Assembly: GCF_050749815.1 (NCBI RefSeq)
Contig: NZ_CP192735.1
Location: forward strand, 2,976,001-3,040,000
Length of the DNA stretch: 64,000 nucleotides
DNA from: Dyella_A sp050749815
GTDB taxonomy: Bacteria; Pseudomonadota; Gammaproteobacteria; Xanthomonadales; Rhodanobacteraceae
Reading direction: 5' to 3'
In this document: positions 1 to 9,579 of the stretch, in pieces
Layout of the letters: each line of letters opens with the position of its first letter
Position numbering within the stretch: the first letter of the stretch is position 1
Notes under the pieces: model-generated
What the model saw: the letters and a program-made list of their open reading frames with translations, nothing else
Told to the model about the DNA's origin: nothing
The model's database searches: none
Made by a program: the position numbers and the translations under genes

Positions 1-30
1 ACACTGCGCGCTCCCCACCGGAGTGCGCCC

Positions 31-672
31 ATGCTGACCCTGTTCGACTACCTGCCCTCGCAGAACGCCTGGAAAGTGCGCCAATTGCTGCAGCACCTGC
101 AGCGGCCGTATCGCACGGTCGAGGTGAGCATCTTCGAGGGCGAAGGCCAGCGCGCGGATTACCTGCGCATCAGCCCCACCGGCACGGTGCCGGCGATCCA
201 GCTGGAGGATGGGCGCGCGCTGGCCGAGTCCAACGCGATCCTGATGTACCTGGCGCAGGACACGCCCTACCTTCCCGACGACGCGTTCGGCCGCGCCAAG
301 GTGTGGCAGTGGCTGAGCTTCGAGCAGGAGCGGGTGGAGTCGGTGATCGGCGCGCTGCGCCACTGGACGCTCACCGGCAAGCTCGCCCGGCGCGCGCCGG
401 CGATCGTCGAGGCCAAGCAGGCCGCGGCGCAGCGCACGCTGGCGATCCTCGAACGCGAATTGAGCTTGCGGCCGTTCCTCGCTGGTGACGCCTACACCAT
501 CGCCGACATCGCCGTGTTCGCCTACGGCAGCCGCGCCGAGGAAGCGGGCCTGTCGCTGGATGCCTACCCGCAGCTGCGCGCATGGATCGCCCGCGTGGCG
601 GCGCAGCCCGGTCATCTCGCCGAGATGCATCCGTACCGGCTCGATCCGCATTCCAGCGGCGAGCTGCCCTGA
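31..672 (+). CDS. Glutathione S-transferase family protein
   Basis: A 213-residue cytosolic protein with the two-domain GST layout. The N-terminal thioredoxin-like half (residues 1-80) carries the cis-proline region SPTGTVPAIQL followed by LAESNAILMYLA, which is the glutathione-contacting Glu-Ser pair of the family. The C-terminal helical half contains FLAGDAYTIADIAVFAY, the conserved N-capping box. GSTs conjugate glutathione to electrophiles or reduce peroxides; the substrate cannot be read from the sequence. The start is preceded by GGAG eight bases upstream. It converges on the next gene, with only a 22-bp gap, and appears to be a single-gene unit within the window. Confidence 0.9.
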   Translation: MLTLFDYLPSQNAWKVRQLLQHLQRPYRTVEVSIFEGEGQRADYLRISPTGTVPAIQLEDGRALAESNAILMYLAQDTPYLPDDAFGRAKVWQWLSFEQERVESVIGALRHWTLTGKLARRAPAIVEAKQAAAQRTLAILERELSLRPFLAGDAYTIADIAVFAYGSRAEEAGLSLDAYPQLRAWIARVAAQPGHLAEMHPYRLDPHSSGELP

Positions 673-694
673 CCCAGCGGCCGGCGCACCGCGA

Positions 695-2893
695 TCACGG
701 CGACTGCGGCGGGGTTCCCTGCAGCAGCGGCGGCTGCGCCTCGTACCACTTCGACGCACCGACCAGGTGGAAATCCCGCTGGCCCTGGCCCTGGCCCAGC
801 GCCACGCCGAGTCCGAGCACGCCCCAGCGCGCGTAGAGCACGCCGTCGGGCTTGCCGTCGAGGATGCGCAGCCGCGCATCGAGATCCACCCGGCGGTTAT
901 GCGCGCGCACGTCGTCGAGCACGAACTGCGCGCGATCATCCTTGCGCTTGCCCACCAGCAGCTGGCCGGTGGCGTCCAGCTCGCCGACGTCGACGATGCG
1001 CGCGATCCAGGCCGGAAAGGCGTGCCGCTTGGCGAACAGCGCCAGCAGCACGCTGGCGTCCTTCATCCGCAGCTTCGCATCACCGCGCAGGCGGAACGGT
1101 TCGTTCCAGTCCAGTACGCCGTGCTGCAGGGTCGCCTTGGCCCACCACGCGCGATCGTCCGCATCGTCCAGCCGCACGTGGCTCAGCGCCACGCCGAATG
1201 ACGACAGCGCATAGCGACGCGGCGCGGTTTGCTGCGCGTGGTCGAGCGAGGCGTCCATGTTGAGGTCGGTATGCAGGCGCGCCACGCCCAGCGCGACGTC
1301 CAAGCCTTGGCCGTCGAGGTGGAGCTGGCCGGCGGTGACCACGCCCCCGCCGCCGAGCACGAGATCGGCGCTGCTGCGGCCATGGCCGCCGAGGATGCGC
1401 ACGCTCTCGCCCGGCAGATAGCGGTTGTAGGTGCGCAGGTCGGGAATGCGCGCATCGCGGAAGTGCAACCGGCCGCGCGCCTGCTCGGCGAAGCGGCTGA
1501 GCATGGCACTCGAGTGCAGGTCGATCGCCAGGTCGTTACCGTGCAGGTACACCGCGTCGGGCTGTGCCGCCGCGGCGAGCGTATAGCGGTCGGCGGCGAT
1601 CGACAGCGTCACCGGGTGCTCGCCCTGGCCCTCGACGCGGGCCTTGGCGCGGGCGTGCCCGGCGAACTCGTTGTCGAACACGCCCGCACGCAGGTTGACC
1701 CCCGGCAGTTCCGCGTGGCTACCGGGCTGCAGCACGCCTTGGCTCAGGCGCACGTCGGCATCCAGTTCGCCTGCCCCCTGCAGGCGCAGCCAGTCCTTGG
1801 CCAGCAGCGGCCCGAGCCAGTCGAGCGAGGCGAAGTGCCAGTGCAGCTGGAGCGATCCGTCCAGATGCGACCACGCATCGGCGCTGGCCAGGCGGCGCAG
1901 GTGCCGGCCCGCATAGCGCAGCTCGAGCTGCGCGCGGCGTTCGTCGTCGCCGGGCGAGGACACCGCGCGAGCACGCAGTTGCAGTTCGTCGGCGTGGGCC
2001 TGTACCAGCATCTGTGCCGGCACCACGTGCACGCGATGCGCCGGCGTGCCGATCGCCAGCGGTCCGTCCCAGCGCAGCACGCCGCCCTCCCCCAGGCGAC
2101 CGCGATCGAACGACACGGCGGCATGCAGGCGGCCGTGTGCATCGGGATCGTCGCCGCCCAGCCAGTGCATGGGATCGCCCGGTTGCGGCGGCGACAGCGC
2201 CGGCGTCGTGGCGTCCAGCTGCAGCGTGGCCTGGAGCAGGTCGAACTTCTGCAGGCCGGCCGGCTGGTCGTGCCGGAACGGCGCCACCGTGCCGCGCATG
2301 TCCAGCGTCATGGCCGTCAACAACGGCTGGTCGCGGTAGGCCAGCCGGCCCTCGGTGACGTGCAGCGACGAAGGAAACACCTGCGTGGGGCCACCGCGCA
2401 GCTGGTGGGAAAAGCCGACGTCGGCGCTCGCCCGTCCGTCGAAGCTCAGGGCGAACCAGCGCACGTGGCGCAGCGAATCGGTACGCAGGCCGCGCAGGCT
2501 CACCGTCCACGCCTGCGGCGACCAGGGCGGCGGCCGCCGCTCGTGGTCGGCACGCACCACGCGCACGCGGACCGCGTCGGCATGCACGCCATCAAAGCTC
2601 AATCGGCGTTGCAGCAGCGGCAGCAGGGCGATGCGCCCATACGCACCGCGGCCAGTCACCGACCACTGCTTCCAGCGCGCATGCCCCGCCAGAGCGGGGT
2701 GGCGCAGGTACACCCAGCCCGGCCACGGCGTCACGCCCCAGGACCACTGCATGCGGAACCCCGCCGGCCGCTGGTTGACCACCCGCTCGCCCAGCGCCGT
2801 GTTGATGAACACGTTGCCGGCGAGCAGGTACAGCAGGTAACTGGCGGCAAGCGCGCGCAGGGTCCAGCGCAGCGGCTTGGGCAAGAGTCGCAT
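695..2893 (-). CDS. Large AsmA-like inner-membrane/periplasmic protein
   Basis: About 732 residues. It begins with one N-terminal membrane anchor (RWTLRALAASYLLYLLAGNVF) followed by a long soluble region of short beta-strand repeats with DLHSSAMLSRF-, GQLHLDGQGLDV- and GELDATGQL-type segments. One anchor plus a beta-rich body resembles the AsmA/YdbH/YhdP/TamB group, which bridges the periplasm and moves phospholipids to the outer membrane. That is a resemblance in architecture, not a confirmed family match. The ATG at 2893 is preferred over a TTG at 2911 because GGGAA precedes it at good spacing. It is divergent from the M1 peptidase gene. Function is not established. Confidence 0.7.
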   Translation of the reverse strand: MRLLPKPLRWTLRALAASYLLYLLAGNVFINTALGERVVNQRPAGFRMQWSWGVTPWPGWVYLRHPALAGHARWKQWSVTGRGAYGRIALLPLLQRRLSFDGVHADAVRVRVVRADHERRPPPWSPQAWTVSLRGLRTDSLRHVRWFALSFDGRASADVGFSHQLRGGPTQVFPSSLHVTEGRLAYRDQPLLTAMTLDMRGTVAPFRHDQPAGLQKFDLLQATLQLDATTPALSPPQPGDPMHWLGGDDPDAHGRLHAAVSFDRGRLGEGGVLRWDGPLAIGTPAHRVHVVPAQMLVQAHADELQLRARAVSSPGDDERRAQLELRYAGRHLRRLASADAWSHLDGSLQLHWHFASLDWLGPLLAKDWLRLQGAGELDADVRLSQGVLQPGSHAELPGVNLRAGVFDNEFAGHARAKARVEGQGEHPVTLSIAADRYTLAAAAQPDAVYLHGNDLAIDLHSSAMLSRFAEQARGRLHFRDARIPDLRTYNRYLPGESVRILGGHGRSSADLVLGGGGVVTAGQLHLDGQGLDVALGVARLHTDLNMDASLDHAQQTAPRRYALSSFGVALSHVRLDDADDRAWWAKATLQHGVLDWNEPFRLRGDAKLRMKDASVLLALFAKRHAFPAWIARIVDVGELDATGQLLVGKRKDDRAQFVLDDVRAHNRRVDLDARLRILDGKPDGVLYARWGVLGLGVALGQGQGQRDFHLVGASKWYEAQPPLLQGTPPQSP

Positions 2894-3037
2894 CGGCGTT
2901 CCCGGTGGCAAACGGCGGCAGTATGCGCAGCCGTGCCGTGAGTGCCCGGTCGACGCTGGCCGGGCAGGCCTTGTGTCACGTCCGGGCGCCTGCGGCGCGA
3001 TGGCATACTCGGCGTCTTCCCTTCATGGAGTTGCCCG

Positions 3038-4897
3038 ATGCGCCTGTTGCCCACGCTCGCCGCGAGCGCCCTGCTGCTGCCGCTGGCCGCCCACGCGGCC
3101 GACCCGTATTCGTACGCGCAGCCCGATCAGGTGAAGGTCCGCCATCTCGACCTCGACCTCACGGTGGACTTCCCGCACAAGCAGCTGCACGGCCGCGCCA
3201 CGCTGAGCCTGGACTGGGTCAACCCGACCGCGGCCTCGCTGGTGCTGGACACGCGCGACCTGAAGATCGCTCGCATCGAGGGCATCGACGCCAAGGGCCA
3301 CGCCAGTGCGCTCACCTACGCCCTGGCGCCGCGCGACAAGCAGCTCGGCAGCAAGCTCACCATCGCCGCGCCGACGCATCCGGCCAAGGTGCGCATCGTC
3401 TACGACACCTCGCCCAAGGCCAGCGGCCTGCAGTGGCTGAGCCAGGCGCAGACCGCCGACAAGAAGCTTCCCTTCATGTTCTCGCAGTCCGAATCCATCC
3501 ACGCGCGCTCGTGGGTACCTCTGCAGGATTCGCCGGCCATCCGCATCACGTACTCCGCCCATGTGAGCGCGCCAAAGGGCGTGCGCGTGGTGATGAGCGC
3601 GCTCAACGACGCCAAGCATCCGCTCAATGGCGACTTCTCGTTCGACCAGCCGCACGCGATCCCGTCCTACCTGCTGGCGATCGCCGCCGGCGACATCGCC
3701 GCCGAGGCCACCGGCCCGCGCAGCGCGGTGTACGCCGAGCCGTCGATGGTGCACAAGGCGGCACGCGAGTTCGACGACACGGAGAAGATGATCGCCACCA
3801 CCGAGCAGCTCTACGGTCCCTACCGCTGGGGCCGCTACGACCTGATCGTGCTGCCGCCGTCGTTCCCGTTCGGTGGCATGGAAAACCCCAACATGACCTT
3901 CGCCACGCCGACGATTGTCGTGGGCGACAAGAGCCTGGCCTCGGTGATCTCGCACGAGCTGGCGCACAGCTGGTCGGGCAACCTGGTGACCAACGCCACC
4001 TGGCGCGATGGCTGGCTCAACGAGGGTTTCACCACCTACGTGCAGGGCCGCATCACCGAGGCGGTGTACGGCAAGTCGCTGGCCGACGAGGAGGCGCTGC
4101 TGTCGGCTCGCGCGCTGGAAAAGAACATCGGCAGCATGCCCGCCAACAGCCAGAAGCTGGCGCCGGTGCCGGGCGACGTGGATGCCGATGACGCGCTCTC
4201 CGACGTGGCCTACGACAAGGGCTCGTGGTTCCTGCGCACGCTGGAGCAGCGCTTCGGCCGTGCCGCGTTCGACCCGTACCTGAAGAGCTACTTCGACCAC
4301 TTCGCCTTCCAGAGCATCACCACCGAGCAGATGCTGGCCTTCCTCAAGGCGAACCTGCTCGACAAGTACCCCGGCAAGATGAGCGAGGCCGAGGTGAAGG
4401 ACTGGGTCTACGGCACCGGCATCCCCAAGGACGCACCGCTGCCGACCTCGGCGCGCTTCGACATGATCGACGCCAAGGTGAAGGCCTTCACCGCCGGCAC
4501 GCTGAGCGCCGACCACCTCGACGCCAAGGGCTGGAACACGCAGGAGTGGATGTACTTCCTCGACCGCCTGCCCGACGCGCCCCAGCTCGATCAGATGCAG
4601 GCGCTGGATGCGGCCTGGCACCTCACCGGCACGCCCAACGCCGAGATCGGCATGCGCTGGTACATCCACGCCATCGCCGCGGGCGACAAGGACGTGTGGC
4701 CGGCCGCGCGCGAGCACATGAGCCGCATTGGCCGCATCTACCTCACCACGCCGGTGTATCGCGCCTTTGCTGCCACGCCCGAGGGCCTGGCCTACGCCGA
4801 GGCGTCCTACGCCAAGACCAAGGATGGCTATCACCCGCTGACCCAGCAGGTGATCGAGGGCATCTTCGCCAAGGCGAAGGCCAAGCCGACGAAGTAA
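3038..4897 (+). CDS. Exported M1 family metallopeptidase (aminopeptidase N-like)
   Basis: A 619-residue protein with a typical Sec signal (about residues 1-21, ending AHA|ADP). It is an M1 zinc aminopeptidase: the substrate-binding motif GGMEN is at 279-283, the zinc motif HELAH at 306-310, and the third ligand Glu lies 19 residues on in WLNEGFTTYV. The C-terminal domain is shorter than in cytosolic PepN (about 870 residues), so this is closer to the leukotriene A4 hydrolase-like, periplasmic branch. It likely trims N-terminal residues from peptides in the periplasm. The start chosen has GGAG upstream and opens directly on the signal peptide; an in-frame upstream ATG at 2942 would bury it. 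Confidence 0.93.
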   Translation: MRLLPTLAASALLLPLAAHAADPYSYAQPDQVKVRHLDLDLTVDFPHKQLHGRATLSLDWVNPTAASLVLDTRDLKIARIEGIDAKGHASALTYALAPRDKQLGSKLTIAAPTHPAKVRIVYDTSPKASGLQWLSQAQTADKKLPFMFSQSESIHARSWVPLQDSPAIRITYSAHVSAPKGVRVVMSALNDAKHPLNGDFSFDQPHAIPSYLLAIAAGDIAAEATGPRSAVYAEPSMVHKAAREFDDTEKMIATTEQLYGPYRWGRYDLIVLPPSFPFGGMENPNMTFATPTIVVGDKSLASVISHELAHSWSGNLVTNATWRDGWLNEGFTTYVQGRITEAVYGKSLADEEALLSARALEKNIGSMPANSQKLAPVPGDVDADDALSDVAYDKGSWFLRTLEQRFGRAAFDPYLKSYFDHFAFQSITTEQMLAFLKANLLDKYPGKMSEAEVKDWVYGTGIPKDAPLPTSARFDMIDAKVKAFTAGTLSADHLDAKGWNTQEWMYFLDRLPDAPQLDQMQALDAAWHLTGTPNAEIGMRWYIHAIAAGDKDVWPAAREHMSRIGRIYLTTPVYRAFAATPEGLAYAEASYAKTKDGYHPLTQQVIEGIFAKAKAKPTK

Positions 4898-5000
4898 GCG
4901 CGGGCGGGGTGGGGAACGCGGCCGGCGTCCCCACCTTGCCACGTCGATGCGCTGACACATCCGCGCCGTACCCTCCCCTCTTTCTGCACAGGCTCAGGCC

Positions 5001-5999
5001 ATGTCTTCCACGCCCGCCACGACACCCGCCACCGCACGTCCCCTGTGGCAGCGCCTGCTGCTGCGACGGCTGAAGTTCCTGCTCGGCGTCATCGTGATCC
5101 TCGCGCTGGCGCTGGGCGGCAGCTACCTGTTTGCTCCGCAGTGGCTGCTGCGTGCTGACATCGCGCGCCAGGCGATGGCCGCGCACCTGGAGAGCAAGAC
5201 CGTGCAGGCCGGCGACACGCGCTGGTCGTACTACGAGGGTGGCGAAGGCCCCACGCTGGTGCTGCTGCACGGCTACGACTCCAGCAAGGAGGTATGGCTG
5301 GAGGTAGCGAAGGAACTCACGCCGCACTTCCACCTGATCATTCCGGATCTGCCCGGCTGGGGCGATTCCTCGCGCAACGACAGCGCCAGCTACGACATCG
5401 ACGCGCAGGCCGCACGCCTCGATGCATTCGCCCAGGCACTGGGTCTACGCAGCGTCACCGTGGTGGGGCACTCGATGGGCGGAGCGATCGCCGGCGTCTA
5501 CGCGGCCGAGCATCCGCAGGTGGTCAATCGGCTGGTGCTGATGGACTCCTTCGGCCTGACCTCGAAGGAGAACGACTTCGCCCGCCGCTCGCTCGCCGGC
5601 ACCAACCCCTTCATCTACGACGACCGCGCCGGCTTCCAGAAGGCCGAGTCGCTCGCGTTCGAGACCGTACCGGACCTGCCCGGGCGCTTCATCGACGTGC
5701 TGATCCAGCGCAACCAGCGCGACCGCGCGTTCCTCAACAAGACCTTCAACGAGCTGCGCCAGCCCTCGCAATATCTGGCCGTGCAGCAACGCCTGGACAA
5801 GCTCACCATGCCGGTGATGGGCCTGTGGTGCCGCGACGACAAGATCATCGACGTCTCAGCGCTGGACAGCCTGCGCAACGGCCTGATCAACGCCGCCGCG
5901 ATCAGCACCACCACACTCAGCGGCTGCAACCACATGCCGATGCTGGAAAAGCCCGAGCAGACCGTGCAGGTGCTCACCGCGTTCGAGCTGTCGCACTGA
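5001..5999 (+). CDS. Membrane-anchored alpha/beta hydrolase
   Basis: 332 residues. An N-terminal transmembrane helix (around residues 25-48) is followed by an alpha/beta hydrolase fold. The oxyanion-hole segment LLHGYDSS, the nucleophile elbow GHSMGG (Ser near residue 158), a late Asp in DDKIID and the catalytic His in GCNHMPMLEKPE are all present, so the enzyme should be active. The fold most resembles bacterial lipase/esterase or dehalogenase-like hydrolases; the substrate is unknown. It lies about 100 bp after the M1 peptidase gene on the same strand and may share its transcript. Confidence 0.88.
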   Translation: MSSTPATTPATARPLWQRLLLRRLKFLLGVIVILALALGGSYLFAPQWLLRADIARQAMAAHLESKTVQAGDTRWSYYEGGEGPTLVLLHGYDSSKEVWLEVAKELTPHFHLIIPDLPGWGDSSRNDSASYDIDAQAARLDAFAQALGLRSVTVVGHSMGGAIAGVYAAEHPQVVNRLVLMDSFGLTSKENDFARRSLAGTNPFIYDDRAGFQKAESLAFETVPDLPGRFIDVLIQRNQRDRAFLNKTFNELRQPSQYLAVQQRLDKLTMPVMGLWCRDDKIIDVSALDSLRNGLINAAAISTTTLSGCNHMPMLEKPEQTVQVLTAFELSH

Positions 6000-6076
6000 C
6001 CTTAGGTCTTTACGCCGAAAGGATCCGCCGCGACACTCCTCGCCCTATTTACCTTGGCAGAGTGCGTGGACGGGAA

Positions 6077-6409
6077 ATGGACTTTCTGAAAGTAGTCTTC
6101 GTGCTGGTAGCGGTGGTAGCACTTTTCATCGCACCGGTGATGTACGCGGCCCGTGCACTCGGTGCCCAGCGCACCACGATCGGCCCGGTGCTGGGCTCGC
6201 TGGTGCTACTGGCGATTCTTTCCAAACTGCTCGATGCGCTGCACTGGGGCGGCATTTTCTTGCAGTCCATCGTATCCCTTGTGGCGAGTGCTCTGATCTA
6301 CCAACTGGTGCTGAAGACGACGTTTCTCAAAGGGCTGGCGATCGGCCTGATCAGCGGCGTGGTTATGTTCATCGGCGCTCTGGTGATAGCCAAGATGGCC
6401 ACCGGCTGA
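6077..6409 (+). CDS. Small integral membrane protein of unknown function
   Basis: 110 residues, almost all hydrophobic, with three or four predicted membrane helices (about 5-25, 38-55, 62-80 and 85-107). No recognised motif. The start is placed at MDFLKVVFVL, with GGGAAA just upstream. The reading frame remains open far upstream, but that part overlaps the hydrolase gene and is its shadow. It follows the hydrolase by 77 bp on the same strand. Coding status rests on hydrophobic periodicity and codon use; the role is unknown. Confidence 0.6.
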   Translation: MDFLKVVFVLVAVVALFIAPVMYAARALGAQRTTIGPVLGSLVLLAILSKLLDALHWGGIFLQSIVSLVASALIYQLVLKTTFLKGLAIGLISGVVMFIGALVIAKMATG

Positions 6410-6461
6410 TCTCGGTACCTCGTGTCCGCGAGCCACCCGAGGCGCGGACGTGTCATCTACC

Positions 6462-7040
6462 TCACAGTACCCCCGGCACTAGCGCCTTCACCCGCCGCAT
6501 GTAGTCCTCGTAGCGCGCGCCGAACTGCTCGCGCATCCAGCGCTCTTCCAGCCGCAGCTTGAACCAAAACGAGCCGGCGACGATGGCCGTGCCGAGCAGG
6601 CCACGCCACTCGCCCAGCGCGAAGCTGGTGCCGAGGTAGGCCATCAGCAGGCCGGTGTAGATCGGGTGGCGCACCCAGCGGTACGGGCCGCGCTCGATCA
6701 GCTCGTGATCCCGCTTCACCTGCACCACCGCACTCCAGTTGCGCCCCAGCGTGGTCCGCGCCCAGATCGCGAAGGCCACCCCGGCCCACAGCAGCAGCAC
6801 GCCGAGCAGGGGCAGCCACGGGTTGGATGGCGCGAAGCGCGCGCGCAGCAGGGTGTCTTCGCCTCCGCGCCACGGCAACACCAGCGCGGTGCCGACGATC
6901 AGCGGCAGCCAGTACTTCAGGAACCGGGCCGCGAACGGCTCGCTGCGCGCCGTCGATTTCACCGCCCGCGACTGGATCGCCCAGTACGCGAGGAAGACGA
7001 ACCAGCCGAGGTTGATGAGCCAGACGATGGGCAGATGCAT
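6462..7040 (-). CDS. Isoprenylcysteine carboxyl methyltransferase-like membrane protein
   Basis: 192 residues with four or five membrane segments and the C-terminal signature of the ICMT/PEMT methyltransferase superfamily: RGPYRWVRHPIYTGLLMAYLG followed by EERWMREQFGARYEDYMRRV. These residues form the SAM-binding region in characterised members. In bacteria such proteins methylate small amines, lipids or unknown substrates, so the substrate is left open. The ATG at 7040 opens on a hydrophobic segment. It is 121 bp downstream of the DUF2182 gene on the same strand and could be the last member of that operon. Confidence 0.85.
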   Translation of the reverse strand: MHLPIVWLINLGWFVFLAYWAIQSRAVKSTARSEPFAARFLKYWLPLIVGTALVLPWRGGEDTLLRARFAPSNPWLPLLGVLLLWAGVAFAIWARTTLGRNWSAVVQVKRDHELIERGPYRWVRHPIYTGLLMAYLGTSFALGEWRGLLGTAIVAGSFWFKLRLEERWMREQFGARYEDYMRRVKALVPGVL

Positions 7041-7161
7041 GAGGTGATCCGGTCGATGGACTTGAGGAGTCCGTACGGATCGCAGCGTGCTCGCGCGGCA
7101 CCCGGGGCAGCAAGTTGCAGCTGTCATGCGCCAGGCGTGCGCCGGCACGTGAAGCGGTTGC

Positions 7162-8004
7162 TCACCCAGCAGCGGTAATGGCCACGGCCATCCGCCACAG
7201 ACCGGCGACCAGCGCGAGCACACCGATCGCCCGGGCCACACGGTCGCCATGAAGCGACAGCCGCTCCCCGGCGATCGCGGCGGTGACCACGGCCATCACG
7301 CGCAGGTCCATCACTCCGCCGACCAGCAGGATCGCCGTCGGCCCGGCGCAGCTGGCCACGCAGTGGCACCCCAGGCGCAGGCCGGCTCGCCAGGCGCGGA
7401 AGGAGTGCGAGGGCGGGACGTCGACACCGGCGGGCCAGTGCCGACAATGCGCAAGCTGGCGCGCCTTCCATGCCGTGCACTGGAGCGCGCCGGCAAGCAT
7501 CAGCACGGCGCCCATCGCAAGCGGCGTCGCGCGGGCGAGTGTGGGCCGCTCCAGCAAGCCGGCGGCCAGTGCCGTGCCCGTTACCGAGATCACGGCACCC
7601 AAGCCGATCCACACCAGCAGGTAGCCGCCGCCCACGCAGACAGTCAGTGCCGTGGGGTGCGTAACGCCCGCGTGTACCGACGCGCAGCGATAGCGCCACA
7701 GGTTCGGCGCGATCGCGGGCAGCATCATCGCCACCATCATCGTCGACCACATGCCGAGCCAGGCAGCCAGTTGCGTCGGGGCGCCCAGCCCGCACATAGC
7801 CAGCCAGTGCATCGACAGGCTCCAGCCCCCGCGCATCGGCAGCGCCGCCATTGCCGACATCGAGGCGCCGGCGCTGACGGTGACCGCGGCACAGACGACG
7901 AAAAGCACGACGCAACCGAGCGCGAACGCGCGCTGTGGCGCAGCGTCCGCAGGATCACACGCGCCGAATAGTCGTCCCACCCGCTCAGGGCGCGCCGTAC
8001 TCAT
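7162..8004 (-). CDS. DUF2182 multi-pass membrane protein
   Basis: 280 residues with about six membrane helices. It contains the conserved Met-rich segment MWSTMMVAMMLPAIAPN and a later CTAWKARQLAHC-type segment with Cys, Lys and His, both typical of the DUF2182 (COG5486) family, sometimes described as predicted metal-binding membrane proteins. No biochemical function is established. The start overlaps the end of the DUF899 gene by 20 bp, so the two are surely co-transcribed. Confidence 0.88.
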   Translation of the reverse strand: MSTARPERVGRLFGACDPADAAPQRAFALGCVVLFVVCAAVTVSAGASMSAMAALPMRGGWSLSMHWLAMCGLGAPTQLAAWLGMWSTMMVAMMLPAIAPNLWRYRCASVHAGVTHPTALTVCVGGGYLLVWIGLGAVISVTGTALAAGLLERPTLARATPLAMGAVLMLAGALQCTAWKARQLAHCRHWPAGVDVPPSHSFRAWRAGLRLGCHCVASCAGPTAILLVGGVMDLRVMAVVTAAIAGERLSLHGDRVARAIGVLALVAGLWRMAVAITAAG

Positions 8005-8749
8005 CGTGCCGCTTCCACCAGATGCCGGACTCGTTTCGCCCCTTCGGCGCCCGGTCCAGCCACTGGTACATGCCCCACAGCCCGTCCAGCCCGCGCGCGT
8101 AGGTGGAGTAGCAGTGATAGACCACGCCGTCTTCCAGCACGAAAGCGCTCATGCCCGGTCGGTCGCGCACGTAGGTTGGCGCGTCGGTGCCGCAGGAGGC
8201 GGCGAACTGCACCACCGGCTCGGGGAATTGCGTCGCCGCGATCGGATGGCCGCCGCGCCGGTAGTTGTACTCGACGGCGCCCGCGCGCTGCTGCGCCTCG
8301 GTGATCGAGGTGCTGAAATCGAAATTGAAGTCGCTGTCCTGCGAGGACGCCCACGGGAAGCGCCAGCCCAGCCGCTGCTTGTACGCCTGCAGTGTCGCCA
8401 GCGGCGCAAGCGACACCGCCATCAGCGTGACGTCGTGATTCGCCAGGTGCACCGCGAAGCCGTCGAAACCGTCGGCGATCGCCGAACATGAGGGGCAGCC
8501 GGCGCGGTAGTCCGGCCCGAACATGAAGTGGTAGATCAGCAGCTGCGAACGGCCGCGGAACAGCTGCGCCAACGTGGCCTCGCCATCGTCGGTGTCGAAA
8601 CGGTACGGCTTGTCGATGCGCACCCAGGGCAGCGCCTGACGCTGCTGCGCCAGCTCATCGCTGCGCCGGGTGTGTTCCTTTTCGGCGGCGAGCAGTTCCA
8701 GTCGTTGCTCGAGCCATTGCTCGCGGGTGCCTACGGCATGCGTCGTCAT
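7985..8749 (-). CDS. DUF899 family thioredoxin-like protein
   Basis: 254 residues. Family hallmarks are the N-terminal coiled segment (EQRLELLAAEKEHTRRSDEL), the DGEATLAQLF strand and FMFGPDYRAGCPSCSAIAD, where the Cys-x-x-Cys sits at the position of a thioredoxin active site. C-terminal DGVVYHCYSTYARGLDGLWGMYQWLD is also typical of DUF899. A redox or peroxidase-like role is plausible but unproven. AGGAG lies directly upstream of the start. It is the middle gene of a GST-like, DUF899, DUF2182 string. Confidence 0.92.
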   Translation of the reverse strand: MTTHAVGTREQWLEQRLELLAAEKEHTRRSDELAQQRQALPWVRIDKPYRFDTDDGEATLAQLFRGRSQLLIYHFMFGPDYRAGCPSCSAIADGFDGFAVHLANHDVTLMAVSLAPLATLQAYKQRLGWRFPWASSQDSDFNFDFSTSITEAQQRAGAVEYNYRRGGHPIAATQFPEPVVQFAASCGTDAPTYVRDRPGMSAFVLEDGVVYHCYSTYARGLDGLWGMYQWLDRAPKGRNESGIWWKRHDEYGAP

Positions 8750-8780
8750 GGCGGTCTCCTTTCGGGGTGGGGCAGAAAGT

Positions 8781-9440
8781 TCAGGCGGCGACCGGCGTGT
8801 GCCGGGCGTAATCCGCCAGTTGCGCGGTCAGCGCCTTGTGGAAGGCGGGGCGCGCCTCGCAGCGCTCGACGTAGGCAGCCAGCGTCGGAAAGCCCTCCAC
8901 CAGATCGGTATGGCGCAGGAAGCGCAGCACCGTGGCCATCAGGATGTCGGCGGCGGTGAAGCGATCGAGCAGGTAGTCGCGCGCGCCGAGCCGGCGATCC
9001 AGTGCGGCCAGCCGCGCCTTCACCGTGTCGATCACGGCGGGGCGACGCAGCGCCACCCACGCTTCACCCGCGTGCAGCAGGTCCATCTCCAGCAACTGCT
9101 GCACCGGCGGCTCGACCGTGTTCACCGCGGCGAACATCCAGCTGAGCACCTCGGCCTGTGCGGTCGCCTCCGCCGGCATCAGCGCCGCCGACTCCGCGGC
9201 GATGCGATGCACGATGGCGGCCGATTCGAACAGCCCGCGGCCGTCCGCCTCGAACGCCGGCACCATGCCGAACGGCTGATGCCGGCGGTAGGCGCTGGCG
9301 TGACGCTCGTCGAAATCGATCAGCCGTACCTCATGCGTAAGGCCGGCCTCCTCCAGCGCCCAGCGCACGCGCAGGTCGCGCACCAGGCCTTGCGCGAACG
9401 GTGGCGCCCAGCGAAATCCCCAGACGACGATTTGGTCCAT
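8781..9440 (-). CDS. Glutathione S-transferase family protein (second)
   Basis: 219 residues. The N-terminal thioredoxin-like domain has HQPFGMVPAFEADGRGLFESAAIVHRIA, which includes the cis-proline and the Glu-Ser pair that bind glutathione. The C-terminal domain has DYLLDRFTAADILMATVLRFL. The ATG at 9440 is preceded by GAGGAA. It is the promoter-proximal gene of a three- or four-gene minus-strand operon with DUF899 and DUF2182, and its promoter is divergent from the HTH regulator. The two GSTs in this window are not close copies of each other. Confidence 0.88.
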   Translation of the reverse strand: MDQIVVWGFRWAPPFAQGLVRDLRVRWALEEAGLTHEVRLIDFDERHASAYRRHQPFGMVPAFEADGRGLFESAAIVHRIAAESAALMPAEATAQAEVLSWMFAAVNTVEPPVQQLLEMDLLHAGEAWVALRRPAVIDTVKARLAALDRRLGARDYLLDRFTAADILMATVLRFLRHTDLVEGFPTLAAYVERCEARPAFHKALTAQLADYARHTPVAA

Positions 9441-9579
9441 GATGCGTTCCTCATGCAGTGGATCGAGCCGCGGCTCGCGGCGCCGTAGCCGGATGTGCCG
9501 ACCGAGCGGATAGGCTAGGTTCGGCCGAGCGAACGAAGGGAGTGACAACCGTGGCGCGATTGCGAACGAGGCGGCGGCG

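Noticed and set aside
1229..2941. Long open frame antisense to the AsmA-like gene
   Set aside because: Composition is Arg/His/Ala/Gln-rich as expected for a GC-rich shadow frame; the opposite frame has a membrane anchor and a good ribosome-binding site.
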